Positions 8,758 through 19,267 of a stretch of DNA of 64,000 nucleotides are shown here, piece after piece. The DNA lies in NCBI GenBank assembly GCA_036015235.1, contig CP107926.1, forward strand, positions 558,001-622,000, given 5' to 3'. Below the pieces are notes generated by a model that worked only from the letters and a program-made list of their open reading frames with translations, was not told the origin of the DNA and searched no databases. Made by a program: the position numbers and the translations under genes. Each line of letters opens with the position of its first letter. The stretch's first letter is position 1. The stretch is from Streptomyces sp. NBC_00433 (GTDB lineage: Bacteria > Actinomycetota > Actinomycetes > Streptomycetales > Streptomycetaceae).

Positions 8758-8761
<4 letters not shown>
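8012..8761 (-). CDS. sdhB: Succinate dehydrogenase iron-sulfur subunit
   Basis: A 249-residue electron-transfer subunit. The N-terminal ferredoxin domain has the [2Fe-2S] motif CREGICGAC. The C-terminal domain has two cysteine clusters, [11 protein letters not shown] and [14 protein letters not shown], for the [4Fe-4S] and [3Fe-4S] centres. It passes electrons from the flavoprotein to the membrane cytochrome b. The first codon overlaps the sdhA stop (ATGA), so the two are translationally coupled. It ends the sdhCAB operon. The short subunit and the type of SdhC indicate the actinobacterial/Bacillus-like (type B/E) enzyme class. Confidence 0.95.
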
Positions 8762-10707
<1,946 letters not shown>

Positions 10708-10719
10708 GTCGTCATCACT

Positions 10720-11430
10720 TCAGCTCACGAGTCCGGTCATGACGCCGACGGGGACGGCGACGAAGCCGGCCGTCAGCACCAGGGCGAGGGCGTTGGCGGT
10801 GCCTTTCAGCACCCGGTCGCGGGTGGCGCTGCCGGCGCCGAGGGTCTGGGCGGCGGACCAGAAGCCGTGCCTGATGTGCAGGCCGAGGGCGAGCATCGCC
10901 ACGATGTAGATGACGTTGTTCCACCAGTCGTGGAAGGCGGCGACGACGTTGTGGTAAGGGTGGCCGGGCACGAAACCGCGCTGGACGGTGCCGGTGGTCA
11001 GGTCGAGCAGGTGCCAGACGATGAAGAGGGCGAGGATCACCCCGCCCCAGCGCATGGTGCGGGTCGCGTAGCTGCTGCGCGCCTTGGTGTGGACGTAGCC
11101 GACCGGCCGGGAGCGCAGGTCGCGCCGGCTGAGCTGGTAGGCGCACACGCCGTGCGCCACCACCGCGACGACCAGGGCGACCCGGATGATCCACAGCGCC
11201 CACTCGTAGTGCAGGAACGGCTCGCCGAGGGTGCGCAGCCAGTGGGCGTAGCCGTCGAAGGTGCCGGGGCCGAAGAAGATCTTCAGGTTGCCGAACATGT
11301 GGACGACCAGGTAGAGCAGCATCACCAGGCCGCTCACCGCCATGACCGCCTTCTTGCCGACGGTCGATCCCCAGACCGTACGGGCCATCGACGGCCGCCG
11401 GTCCGTCCGTGTTGCCAATGCCATGGACAC
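10720..11430 (-). CDS. sdhC: Succinate dehydrogenase cytochrome b subunit
   Basis: A 236-residue membrane anchor with about five transmembrane helices and several conserved histidines (LYLVVHMFGNLKIFFG, VVAHGVCAYQ, FIVWHLLDL, LGLHIRHGFW) that can ligate two b-type hemes, typical of single-anchor di-heme SdhC proteins (TIGR02046-like). There is no SdhD, as expected for this class. It is the first gene of sdhCAB. An ATG two codons downstream (11424) is an alternative start. A LysR-type operator and a divergent LysR gene lie immediately upstream. Confidence 0.93.
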   Translation of the reverse strand: MSMALATRTDRRPSMARTVWGSTVGKKAVMAVSGLVMLLYLVVHMFGNLKIFFGPGTFDGYAHWLRTLGEPFLHYEWALWIIRVALVVAVVAHGVCAYQLSRRDLRSRPVGYVHTKARSSYATRTMRWGGVILALFIVWHLLDLTTGTVQRGFVPGHPYHNVVAAFHDWWNNVIYIVAMLALGLHIRHGFWSAAQTLGAGSATRDRVLKGTANALALVLTAGFVAVPVGVMTGLVS

Positions 11431-11481
11431 GACGCTACGGCCGGGGGTGACCAGTGGTCCAAGACATGATCGGGCTGGACT

Positions 11482-11500
11482 CGATAGGTGATGTCTATCG
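11482..11500. promoter_or_regulatory. LysR-type operator between sdhC and lysR
   Basis: CGATAG-GTGATGT-CTATCG: perfect 6-bp arms with a 7-nt spacer, containing the T-N11-A core expected for LysR-type regulators. It lies 18 bp upstream of the LysR start and about 50 bp upstream of sdhC. Confidence 0.65.
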
Positions 11501-11518
11501 ACGGGTTATCGTGGTGAC

Positions 11519-12412
11519 ATGCAGTTGCAGCAGCTGGCCTACTTCGTGGCCGTCGCCGACGCCCGGCACTTCACCCGGGCCGCCGAGGCGGTGCACGTCT
11601 CACAGCCCTCGCTGTCCCAGCAGATCAGGGCACTGGAGAAGGAGCTGGGCGCCGCGCTGTTCAGCCGGGCGCGCGGCAACATCGCGCTCACCGACGCCGG
11701 TGAGGCGCTGCTGCCGCTGGCCCGCCGGATCCTCGCCGACGCGGACACCGCCAGGCACGAGGTGCTCGAACTGGCGCAGCTGCGCCGCGGCCGGGTCAGG
11801 CTCGGCGCCACCCCGAGCCTGGCCACCGGCCTGCTGCCCGACGTGCTGCGCGCCTTCCACGACCGGCACCCGGGCATCCGGCTGATCATCGAGGAGGGCG
11901 GCTCCCACGACCTCGTCCGCCACCTGGCCCGCGGGGCGCTCGACCTCGCGCTCGTGGTGCTGCCGCTGCCGAGCCCGTCGCCGGCCCTGACCACGGTGGA
12001 GCTCTTCCAGGAGGACCTGGTGGTCGTCTCGTCCGCCGACGACGAGGCGCCGGCCTCGCCGCTGCGGATCGCCGACCTCGAAGGGCGGCCGATGGTGATG
12101 TTCCGCCACGGCTACGACCTGCGCGACCTGACGCTCTCGGCCTGCCGGGCGGCCGGCTTCGAGCCGTACTTCACCGTCGAGGGCGGCGAGATGGACGCGG
12201 TGCTCGGATTCGTCCGGGCAGGGCTGGGGATCGGGGTGGTCCCGCGGATGGTCGCCGCCCGCGCGGGCCACGACCTGCGCGTGACGCCGCTGGCGCGCCC
12301 CGGGCTGCGGCGGACGGTGGCGCTGGCGCACCGCAGCGACGTGGCGCCGCCGCGGGCGGCCCGCGTCCTGCAGGACGTGCTGCTCACCGCTGCCACCGGC
12401 CTGCGGTCCTGA
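11519..12412 (+). CDS. LysR-family transcriptional regulator
   Basis: A 297-residue regulator. The N-terminal winged helix-turn-helix is textbook (residues 1-60, with FTRAAEAVHVSQPSLSQQIR), followed by a periplasmic-binding-like effector domain (about 90-290). It is divergent from sdhCAB across an 88-bp gap holding a symmetric T-N11-A site, so it probably autoregulates and controls the sdh operon. The co-inducer is unknown; a C4-dicarboxylate would fit the neighbourhood (inference). Confidence 0.92.
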   Translation: MQLQQLAYFVAVADARHFTRAAEAVHVSQPSLSQQIRALEKELGAALFSRARGNIALTDAGEALLPLARRILADADTARHEVLELAQLRRGRVRLGATPSLATGLLPDVLRAFHDRHPGIRLIIEEGGSHDLVRHLARGALDLALVVLPLPSPSPALTTVELFQEDLVVVSSADDEAPASPLRIADLEGRPMVMFRHGYDLRDLTLSACRAAGFEPYFTVEGGEMDAVLGFVRAGLGIGVVPRMVAARAGHDLRVTPLARPGLRRTVALAHRSDVAPPRAARVLQDVLLTAATGLRS

Positions 12413-12439
12413 CCCTGCCGCCGGGCGGGTGGCAGGGTC
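12411..12439. terminator. Hairpin terminator between convergent genes
   Basis: GACCCTGCC (12411-12419) pairs with GGCAGGGTC (12431-12439). The loop is GC-rich, and the left arm overlaps the LysR stop codon. It serves the LysR gene and the MFS gene on the other strand. Confidence 0.7.
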
Positions 12440-12457
12440 GGAGCCGCAGCAGGGAGG

Positions 12458-13909
12458 TCACGCGGGCGGTCGCATGCGCGGCAGCAGGAGCGCCGCCACC
12501 ACGAGCGCGGCCAGCGCGAAGCAGGACCCGATGAAGAAGGCCTCGTGGAAGCCGCTCGCCCGCGCGGCCCGCAGCGCGGGGTGGCCGGGGCCGGACATCA
12601 GGTGGCCGATGTGGGTGAAGGCCACGGTCGAGGCGATCGCCACCCCCACCGCGCCCCCCGCTTCCTGGCTGGTGTTGATCAGGCCCGCGGCCGTGCCGGC
12701 CTCCTGCCCGGACACCCCGGTGGCGGCGGATATCTGCACCGGGACGAGGGACATGCCGAGGCCGACGCCGACCAGCAGGAAGGGCGGCAGGACGTCCGGC
12801 GCGTAGGCCGCCGAGACCGGCAGCCGGGCGAGGAGCAGCAGGCCCGCCGTGCTGAGGGCGAGGCCGGTCATCAGGACCGGCTTGGCCGGGAGTTTGGTGA
12901 CCAGGCCGGACGCGAGGCCGGCGCCGACGACCACCGCGGCGGCCAGCGGGACGTAGGCGAGCCCGGTCCGCAGCGCGTCGTAGTCGAGCACCTGCTGCAT
13001 GAAGAGGCTGGCGAAGAAGAAGAGCGTCACCATCGCGCCGAGCATCAGCGTCATGGCGATGTTCGCGGCGCGCAGCGTCGGCAGCCGGAAGATCCGCAGC
13101 GGCAGCAGCGGCGCCTCGGCGCGCAGTTCGACGGTCACGAAGGCCGCGAGCAGCACCGCGGCTCCGGTGAGCCCGGAGATGGTCCTGGGCGCGGACCACC
13201 CGACGTTGACGGCCTGGTCGAAGGTGTAGATGAGCAGCAGCAGCCCGGCCGTGAGGCTCACCGCGCCCGCCGTGTCGAAGCGCCGCTTCGTCTCCGGCAG
13301 CCGGCTCTCGGGCACCACGTAGGGCGCGGCGACGACCGCGAGCAGCGCGATGGGCACGTTGATGAAGAACACCCAGCGCCAGCCGGGCCCTTGGGTGAGC
13401 AGCCCGCCGAAGAGCACGCCGAGGACGGAGGCGACCCCGGCCAGGGCGCCCCAGATGCCGAGTGCCTTGTTGCGGGCGGCGCCCTCGCTGAAGACGGTGG
13501 TCACGGTGGACAGCGCGGCGGGCGCGGTCAGCGCGGCGCCGAGTCCCTGCACGGCCCGTGCGGTGACCAGGACGCCGGGGTCGTGGGCGATGCCGGCGAC
13601 CAGGGAGCCCACCCCGAAGAGCGCCATGCCGACACGCAGCAGCCGTCGCCGCCCGAGGATGTCGGCGAGCCGGCCGCCGAGCAGCAGGAAGCCGCCGAGG
13701 ACCGTGCCGTACGCGGTGACGACGTACTGCAGGTCGCCGTCGGCCATGTCGAGGCTGCCCTGGATCGAGGGCAGCGCCACGTTGACGATCGTGACGTCGA
13801 GGTAGACCATCGACTGCACCACGCAGAGGAAGGCCAGGATCAGGCCCGGCCGTGTGGTGACCGGGGCGCGAGGGGAACGGCGGCGCTGGGAAGCGGCGGC
13901 GAGTGTCAT
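12458..13909 (-). CDS. MFS drug exporter, DHA2 (14-TM) type
   Basis: A 483-residue exporter with the DHA2 signature MVYLDVTIVNVALPSIQ in helix 1, a motif-A region GGRLADILGRRRLLRVG and about 14 hydrophobic segments. Proton-coupled efflux of drugs or secondary metabolites is the expected role. It is divergently paired with an HxlR regulator 73 bp away, the classical layout of a repressor and its target exporter. A 14-bp inverted repeat abuts its ATG. Confidence 0.9.
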   Translation of the reverse strand: MTLAAASQRRRSPRAPVTTRPGLILAFLCVVQSMVYLDVTIVNVALPSIQGSLDMADGDLQYVVTAYGTVLGGFLLLGGRLADILGRRRLLRVGMALFGVGSLVAGIAHDPGVLVTARAVQGLGAALTAPAALSTVTTVFSEGAARNKALGIWGALAGVASVLGVLFGGLLTQGPGWRWVFFINVPIALLAVVAAPYVVPESRLPETKRRFDTAGAVSLTAGLLLLIYTFDQAVNVGWSAPRTISGLTGAAVLLAAFVTVELRAEAPLLPLRIFRLPTLRAANIAMTLMLGAMVTLFFFASLFMQQVLDYDALRTGLAYVPLAAAVVVGAGLASGLVTKLPAKPVLMTGLALSTAGLLLLARLPVSAAYAPDVLPPFLLVGVGLGMSLVPVQISAATGVSGQEAGTAAGLINTSQEAGGAVGVAIASTVAFTHIGHLMSGPGHPALRAARASGFHEAFFIGSCFALAALVVAALLLPRMRPPA

Positions 13910-13923
13910 GCTAAGAAGTTAGC
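13910..13923. promoter_or_regulatory. Inverted repeat abutting the MFS start codon
   Basis: GCTAA-GAAG-TTAGC (5-bp arms, 4-nt loop) directly precedes the ATG of the MFS gene on the minus strand. It is a candidate binding site for the divergent HxlR regulator, supported only by position and symmetry. Confidence 0.4.
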
Positions 13924-13982
13924 AACGCAGATATAGTAGGTACCCAGAGGAAAGTGACTATCCGCCTCCGGAGGCGCCCTTC

Positions 13983-14396
13983 ATGGCCGAAACCGCTCCC
14001 CTTCCCGCACGCCCCGGCGGTCGGCCCGCCGTGAAGGCCCATGCCGACCCGTGCCCGATCGCCCCCGTGGTGGACCTGGTGTTCAGCCGGTGGACGACGC
14101 CGATCCTGTGGGTGCTCAACGAGTTCGGCCGGCAGCGCTTCGTGGAGCTGGAGCGGCGGATCGGGACCATCACACCGAAGGTGCTGACGCAGCGGCTGCG
14201 GCAGATGGAGCGGGACGGCCTGGTCATCAGGACGTATCACCCCGAGGTGCCGCCGCGGGTGGAGTACGAGATCAGCGAGCTGGGTCTGAGCCTGGCGCCC
14301 CTCTTCCACACCCTCGCCGAGTGGTCGCAGGCGCACCTGGGCCAGGTGGCCGCGGCCCGGGTCGACTACGACGACCGCGGCCAGCCGATGCCGTGA
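13983..14396 (+). CDS. HxlR-family transcriptional regulator
   Basis: A 137-residue winged-helix protein. It keeps the HxlR hallmarks: a single Cys near residue 24 in DPCPIAPVVDLVFSRWTTPI, the ELERRIGTITPKVLTQRLR recognition region, and the wing VIRTYHPEVPPRVEYEISEL. Relatives sense electrophiles, quinones or disulfide stress through that Cys, or bind ligands. It most likely represses the divergent MFS exporter and itself. Confidence 0.9.
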   Translation: MAETAPLPARPGGRPAVKAHADPCPIAPVVDLVFSRWTTPILWVLNEFGRQRFVELERRIGTITPKVLTQRLRQMERDGLVIRTYHPEVPPRVEYEISELGLSLAPLFHTLAEWSQAHLGQVAAARVDYDDRGQPMP

Positions 14397-14410
14397 CCTA
14401 AGGGCTGTCC

Positions 14411-15517
14411 CTAGGCGTCGTAATCGACCGTCAGTTTCTCGGAGGCCGGGAAGGACTGGCAGGTCAGCACGTAGCCGGCGTCGACCTCGGCCGCTTCCAG
14501 GGCGAAGTTGCGGCGCATGTCGGCGCGGCCGTCGGTGATCCTGGCGCGGCAGGTGCCGCAGACTCCGCCCTTGCAGGCGAAGGGCAGGTCGGGGCGGACG
14601 CGTTGGGCGCCGTCCAGGATCGTCGCGTCGGCCGGCAGCGCGGCGGTGGAGCTGCGGCCGTCGAGGGTGAGGGTGACCTCGCTGACCGGGCCGCGGGCGA
14701 CGTCGTCGGGGTGCCGCAGCGGGGTGATCGGCTCGTCGTCGGCGAAGAACAGCTCCTGGTGGACGCGGTCGCCGGGCACCCCGAGGCCGGCGAGGACCTG
14801 CTGGGCGTCGGTGACCATGCCGTGCGGCCCGCACAGCCACCAGTGGTCGGCGCCCGGGACGTGCACCAGGCCGGCGATCAGCGCGGCGAGCCGGTCCGCG
14901 TCGAGCCGGCCGGACAGCAGCTCGGCCTCGCGCGGCTCGCGGGAGAGCACGTGGCCGATCTGGAAGCGGGCAGGAAAGGCGTCCTTGAGGTCGGCCAGCT
15001 CGTCGGCGAACATCACCGTGCCGGTGCGCCGGTTGCCGTAGAAGAGCGTGACCCGGGAGCGCGCGTCGGCGGCCAGCACGGATTCCGCGATGGACATCAT
15101 CGGGGTGATCCCTGACCCGGCGGCGATCAGCACATGGTGGCCGGGCGTGGCCGGGTCGGGCGTGAAGGCCCCGGTCGGCGGCAGCACCTCGACGGTGTCG
15201 CCGCGGCGCACCTGGTGCACCAGCCAGTCGGAGAACAGCCCGCCGGGCACCACGCGCACGCCGATCCGCGGCGGCTCGCCGGCCGGTGAGCAGATGGAGT
15301 ACGAGCGCCGCTCGTCGCGTCCGTCGACGGTGCGCCGCAGGGTGAGGGACTGCCCGGGGCGGTGGGCGAAGTCGGCGGCCAGCTCGTCGGGGATCTCGAA
15401 GCCGACCGTGACGGCGTCCTCGCACAGCGGCCGGACGTCGGCCACCCGCAACGGGTGGAAGGCCGGGCGGCGGCGCGGCCGTACGGTTCCCGCGGCGGCG
15501 GTGGCGGCCGGTGTCAT
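14411..15517 (-). CDS. paaE: 1,2-phenylacetyl-CoA epoxidase reductase subunit
   Basis: A 368-residue NADPH-dependent reductase that feeds electrons to the PaaABC epoxidase. It has an FAD-binding ferredoxin-reductase domain (RSYSICS flavin motif), an NAD(P)-binding domain (AAGSGITPMMSI) and a C-terminal plant-type [2Fe-2S] domain with CKGGVCGTC and a distal Cys in LTCQSFP. The ATG overlaps the paaD stop as TGATG. Last gene of paaABCDE. Confidence 0.93.
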   Translation of the reverse strand: MTPAATAAAGTVRPRRRPAFHPLRVADVRPLCEDAVTVGFEIPDELAADFAHRPGQSLTLRRTVDGRDERRSYSICSPAGEPPRIGVRVVPGGLFSDWLVHQVRRGDTVEVLPPTGAFTPDPATPGHHVLIAAGSGITPMMSIAESVLAADARSRVTLFYGNRRTGTVMFADELADLKDAFPARFQIGHVLSREPREAELLSGRLDADRLAALIAGLVHVPGADHWWLCGPHGMVTDAQQVLAGLGVPGDRVHQELFFADDEPITPLRHPDDVARGPVSEVTLTLDGRSSTAALPADATILDGAQRVRPDLPFACKGGVCGTCRARITDGRADMRRNFALEAAEVDAGYVLTCQSFPASEKLTVDYDA

Positions 15518-16029
15518 CACAGCTCCTTGAGGTGCTCGAAGGGTTCCCGGCAGGTGCGGCAGCGCCACAGGGACTTGCAGGCGGTGGCCGAGAAGCGGGA
15601 GGTCTCCTCGGTGTCGGCCGAGCCGCAGCGCGGGCAGCCGACCGCGAGCCGGGGCGCGCCGAGCACCAGCGGCACGGGCCCCGCCGTGCGGCGGGGTGCG
15701 GGTCCGGGGGGCGAGATGCCGTACGCGCGGAGCGTGCGGCGGCCGTGCGGGGTGATCAGGTCGGTGGACCAGGGCGGGTCGAGCACCGTGCGGATCTCCA
15801 CCTTGTCGAAGCCGGCGCCGCGCAGCCGGGCGGCCACGTCGGCCCGCATCTCGGCCATCGCCGGGCACCCGGAGTAGGTGGGCGTGAGGCTGGCGACCAC
15901 GGTGCCGTCGTCGGTCACCCGGACGTCCCTGAGGACGCCGAGGTCGGCGAGGGTGAGCATGGGCAGCTCGGGGTCGGGCACCTGTGCGGCGACCTCCCGG
16001 GCCCGCAGGGCGGACTGCCGCGTCACCAT
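15517..16029 (-). CDS. paaD: Phenylacetyl-CoA epoxidase assembly protein
   Basis: A 170-residue SufT/MIP18-like (DUF59) protein with PDPELPMLTLADLGVLRDV at the N-terminus and TPTYSGCPAM around the conserved Cys. The C-terminal zinc-ribbon-like tail has CPRCGSADTEE and CRTCREPF. PaaD is needed for epoxidase maturation, probably for Fe-S delivery to PaaE. It overlaps paaC by 7 bp and paaE by 1 bp. Confidence 0.92.
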   Translation of the reverse strand: MVTRQSALRAREVAAQVPDPELPMLTLADLGVLRDVRVTDDGTVVASLTPTYSGCPAMAEMRADVAARLRGAGFDKVEIRTVLDPPWSTDLITPHGRRTLRAYGISPPGPAPRRTAGPVPLVLGAPRLAVGCPRCGSADTEETSRFSATACKSLWRCRTCREPFEHLKEL

Positions 16030-16889
16030 GTCGCCTCCGGGTGGGCGCGGGCCACGCTCTGCAGTTCGGCCAGCAGCGGGGCCAGATGGGCGGTGTGGTC
16101 GCCCTGCCGCCCGGAGCCCGGCACGGCGGGCGCGGCGGGCAGGGACAGTCCGGCGGCGAGCAGCACCTGGTCGAGCACGGCGAGCGTCTCCTGCCGTACG
16201 GCGTCGGCGTGGGCGGCGAACTGCGGCCGGGCGTCGAGCACTTCGTCCAGATACGGCGCGACGCCGGTCAGCGCTGCGCGCATCCGGCGGTGCGACTCCT
16301 CGGTCCCGTCGCCGAGCCGCACCGCCCAGTCGGCGGCATATTGCCGGTGGTAGGCCAATTCCGGCACGCCCTTGGCCGCCACCGCGGCGAGCACCGGGTC
16401 GGCGGTCGTGGCGAGCCGGCCGAAGAGGGCCAGCCGCCAGGCGGACAGCACCAGCAGCCGCACGACGCAGAAGGCGAAGTCGCCGTCGGGCAGTTCGGCC
16501 AGCCGCACGTTGCGGAAGTCGGCCGGGTCGCGGGTGTAGGCGTAGGCGTCCTCGCCGCGGCCGGTGCCGTCGACCTGGCCGCAGCGCGCGTACAGCAGCC
16601 GTGCCTGGCCGAGCAGGTCGAGGCCGATGTTGGCGAGCGCGACCTCCTCCTCCAGCTCGGGGGCGCGGGTGCACCACTGCGCCAGGCGCTGCGCGCCGAC
16701 CAGGGCGTCGTCGCCGAGCGCCAGGCAGACGGCGGCCAGTTCCGCGGCGTCCACGCCGTCGGGCACGGCGGTGTCGACGCCGTGCAGCGGGTCCTCGAAG
16801 CCGGTGCCGAAGGCCCAGCGGGCGTCGCCCTCCTCGCCGTGCTGCTCGGCCAGGGAGAGGTAGACGTGGTCGTCGGTGTCGTCGCTCAT
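16023..16889 (-). CDS. paaC: Phenylacetyl-CoA epoxidase structural subunit
   Basis: A 288-residue ferritin-fold protein, the non-catalytic scaffold partner of PaaA. Family segments include LGDDALVGAQRLAQWCTRAP and ALANIGLDLLGQARLLYARC near the N-terminus and GVPELAYHRQYAADWAVRLGD in the centre. It follows paaB after about 42 bp, the only sizeable gap in the operon, and overlaps paaD. Confidence 0.93.
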   Translation of the reverse strand: MSDDTDDHVYLSLAEQHGEEGDARWAFGTGFEDPLHGVDTAVPDGVDAAELAAVCLALGDDALVGAQRLAQWCTRAPELEEEVALANIGLDLLGQARLLYARCGQVDGTGRGEDAYAYTRDPADFRNVRLAELPDGDFAFCVVRLLVLSAWRLALFGRLATTADPVLAAVAAKGVPELAYHRQYAADWAVRLGDGTEESHRRMRAALTGVAPYLDEVLDARPQFAAHADAVRQETLAVLDQVLLAAGLSLPAAPAVPGSGRQGDHTAHLAPLLAELQSVARAHPEATW

Positions 16890-16931
16890 TCCGAGTTCCT
16901 CCTTCCTCCGCGGAGACCGGAACGACAGGCC

Positions 16932-17240
16932 CTAGATGTGCGGGACATCGTCGGGGATGTCGTAGAAGGTCGGGTGGCGGTAGACCTTGTCGGCGCTGGG
17001 CTTGAAGAAGGGGTCCTTCTCGTCGCGGGTCGAGGCGGCGATGTGGGTGGAGCGCACCACCCAGATGGACACGCCCTCGTTCCGCCGGGTGTAGAGGTCA
17101 CGGGCGTGGGTGAGCGCCATGGTGTCGTCGGCGGCGTGGAGCGAGCCGACGTGCACATGGTTCAGCCCGCGCTTGCCGCGGACGAACACCTCGTAGAGCG
17201 GCCAGTCCTGCCGGCCGCTGCCGGTCCCGTCGCCGCTCAT
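16932..17240 (-). CDS. paaB: Phenylacetyl-CoA epoxidase subunit PaaB
   Basis: A 102-residue small subunit, with the family sequence [20 protein letters not shown], the SIWVVRST segment and C-terminal [18 protein letters not shown]. It helps multimerise the PaaAC core. The ATG at 17240 overlaps the paaA stop codon (ATGA). Confidence 0.94.
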   Translation of the reverse strand: MSGDGTGSGRQDWPLYEVFVRGKRGLNHVHVGSLHAADDTMALTHARDLYTRRNEGVSIWVVRSTHIAASTRDEKDPFFKPSADKVYRHPTFYDIPDDVPHI

Positions 17241-18232
17241 GCCGCCGCTCCTTCGCTGCGCCGTGCCCTGGCCGACTGCTTGGCGGCGTGGGCGGTGGCC
17301 GCCTCGCGGACCCAGGCGCCGTCCTCGTGGGCGGCCTGCCGCCGCGCGACCCGCTCGGTATTGCACGGTCCTTCGCCGCTGATGACCCGCTGCAGCTCGG
17401 ACCAGTCGGGCGTGCCGAAGTCGTTGCGGCCGCGCTCCTCGTTCCACCGCAGGTCAGGGTCGGGGAGGGTGACGCCGAGCCGCTCCGCCTGCGGCACGGT
17501 CATGTCGACGAACCGCTGCCGCAGCTCGTCGTTGCTGTGCCGCTTGATCTTCCACGCCATGGAGCGCGCCGAATTCGGCGAGTCGCCGTCCGGCGGGCCG
17601 AACATCATCAGCGACGGCCACCACCAGCGGTCCACCGCGTCCTGCACCATGGCCCGCTGGGCGTCCGTGCCGCGCATCATCGTCATCAGCAGCTCGTAGC
17701 CCTGCCGCTGGTGGAAGGACTCCTCCTTGCACACCCGCACCATCGCCCGCGCGTAGGGTCCGTACGAGCTGCGGCACAGCGGCACCTGGTTGCAGATCGC
17801 CGCGCCGTCCACGAACCAGCCGATCACGCCGACGTCGGCGAAGCTCCCGGTCGGGTAGTTGAAGATCGATGAATACTTCTGCCGGCCCTCGATCAGCCGC
17901 TCGGTCAGGTCGGCGCGGTCGGCGCCCAGGGTCTCCGCGGCCGAGTACAGATACAGGCCGTGGCCGGCCTCGTCCTGCACCTTGGCGAAGAGGATCGCCT
18001 TGCGGCGCAGCGAAGGGGCCCGGGTGATCCACTCCCCCTCCGGCTGCATGCCGATGATCTCCGAGTGCGCGTGCTGCGCGATCTGCCGGATCAGCGTCCT
18101 GCGGTAGCCGTCGGGCATCCAGTCCCGCGGCTCGATCCGCTGGTCCCTGCCGATGGTCGCGTCGAAGCGCTCCTGGAACGCGGACTCGCCCCGGTCGTCA
18201 CCGCTGTCGCCCGGCGGGCCTTCGAGTGGCAT
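17237..18232 (-). CDS. paaA: Phenylacetyl-CoA epoxidase catalytic subunit
   Basis: A 331-residue diiron monooxygenase subunit that epoxidises the aromatic ring of phenylacetyl-CoA, the second step of aerobic phenylacetate breakdown. The ferritin-like metal ligands are visible in [22 protein letters not shown] and [15 protein letters not shown] (ExxH pairs). First gene of a complete paaABCDE operon. The ligase PaaK, isomerase PaaG and later beta-oxidation genes are not in this window. A PaaR-like operator lies about 25 bp upstream of the start. Confidence 0.96.
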   Translation of the reverse strand: MPLEGPPGDSGDDRGESAFQERFDATIGRDQRIEPRDWMPDGYRRTLIRQIAQHAHSEIIGMQPEGEWITRAPSLRRKAILFAKVQDEAGHGLYLYSAAETLGADRADLTERLIEGRQKYSSIFNYPTGSFADVGVIGWFVDGAAICNQVPLCRSSYGPYARAMVRVCKEESFHQRQGYELLMTMMRGTDAQRAMVQDAVDRWWWPSLMMFGPPDGDSPNSARSMAWKIKRHSNDELRQRFVDMTVPQAERLGVTLPDPDLRWNEERGRNDFGTPDWSELQRVISGEGPCNTERVARRQAAHEDGAWVREAATAHAAKQSARARRSEGAAA

Positions 18233-18255
18233 GGCCGCTTCTCCTCACTACCCCA

Positions 18256-18277
18256 ACCGACCGTTCGTTCGGTATCA
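18256..18277. promoter_or_regulatory. PaaR-like operator upstream of paaA
   Basis: ACCGTTCGTTCGGT (18260-18273) exactly fits ACCG-NN-CG-NN-CGGT, the core of the TetR-family PaaR site described in actinobacteria. It sits just upstream of paaA. No paaR gene lies in the window. Confidence 0.65.
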
Positions 18278-18362
18278 AGTGTGCGGATCTTACGGCGCCG
18301 GGGCAACCCCCGGCGCGGCCTGGTCGCGAAAGCGCCCGGCCGGCGGCGCGGGTGCGGGCGGA

Positions 18363-18992
18363 TCAGCCCTGGTAGCCGCTGTCGGCCAGGATCCGGTCGA
18401 TCCGGGCGCGGTGCGCGGCCTCCCACGCGTCGAGGCTCTCGCCGGCCTCCTTCGCCAGCTTCTTCTGCGCGTCGGCCAGCACCTGGTCCGCCCGGCCGGC
18501 CGGGACGACGGCGACACCCTCCTCGTCGGCGACCACGATGTCGCCCGCGTGCACCTCGACGCCGCCGCAGCGCACCGGCTCGCCGAGCGGCACGACCGCC
18601 GACTTCCCGCCGGGGCAGGGGACGACGCCCCGGGCGAAGACCGGGAAGCCCATCGCGCGGATCTCGCCGAGGTCGCGGATCACCCCGTCGATGACGAAGC
18701 CGGCGATCCCCCGGCGCCGGGCGACGGCGCAGACGTTGCCGCCGGCCACCGCGTAGTCCGTGTCGCCGGCCGCCATGACGATCACCGAGCCGGGCGGCGC
18801 CCGGTGGATCGCCGCGTGCAGCATCAGGTTGTCGCCGGGCGGGCAGCGTACGGTGAAGGCCGCTCCGGCGATCCGCGGCCCGGGACCCCACAGCGGCCGC
18901 AGCCCGGCGTCCATGACCTGGCCGCGCCCCAGGAGGTCGGCGAGGGTCGTCGGGGGGATGTCCTGGAATGCGCTCACGTCGTCCACGCTCAC
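18363..18992 (-). CDS. RraA-family protein (HMG/CHA aldolase or oxaloacetate decarboxylase type)
   Basis: A 209-residue member of the RraA/4-carboxy-4-hydroxy-2-oxoadipate aldolase family. Diagnostic segments are GPAFTV-like GAAFTVRCPPGDNLMLHAAI, GDTDYAVAGGNVCAVARRRG and GFVIDGVIRDLGEI, in which the Arg-Asp pair binds pyruvate and the divalent metal in class II pyruvate aldolases. Such enzymes cleave ring-fission products into pyruvate, which suits a neighbourhood of aromatic catabolism. Some members instead inhibit RNase E. The GTG at 18992 was chosen because homology starts right after it. A second GTG lies two codons on. Confidence 0.82.
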   Translation of the reverse strand: MSVDDVSAFQDIPPTTLADLLGRGQVMDAGLRPLWGPGPRIAGAAFTVRCPPGDNLMLHAAIHRAPPGSVIVMAAGDTDYAVAGGNVCAVARRRGIAGFVIDGVIRDLGEIRAMGFPVFARGVVPCPGGKSAVVPLGEPVRCGGVEVHAGDIVVADEEGVAVVPAGRADQVLADAQKKLAKEAGESLDAWEAAHRARIDRILADSGYQG

Positions 18993-19267
18993 CCTTCGTC
19001 CGTGCGCCCCGACCTGGGCGGCTTCGGGAACGCTACCCGAAGGAGCCCAGGCCGGGGCGCGGCGGGCGGGCGCTACGACCGGCGCTGGTTCGTACCGCCG
19101 TGGCAGGTCCACAGCTCGGCCAGGGCGCCGTCGGCGGTGGATTTTGTTCGTGCGCGAAGATCCCGCCCAGACCACTGTCGAGTCAGCATTTCCGGACAGA
19201 CCCTGACGCCGCAGGGGCCGCTGACCTGCCAGGGCCGCCCGCCCGGCCGCTTGTTACCTTCTCCGGT

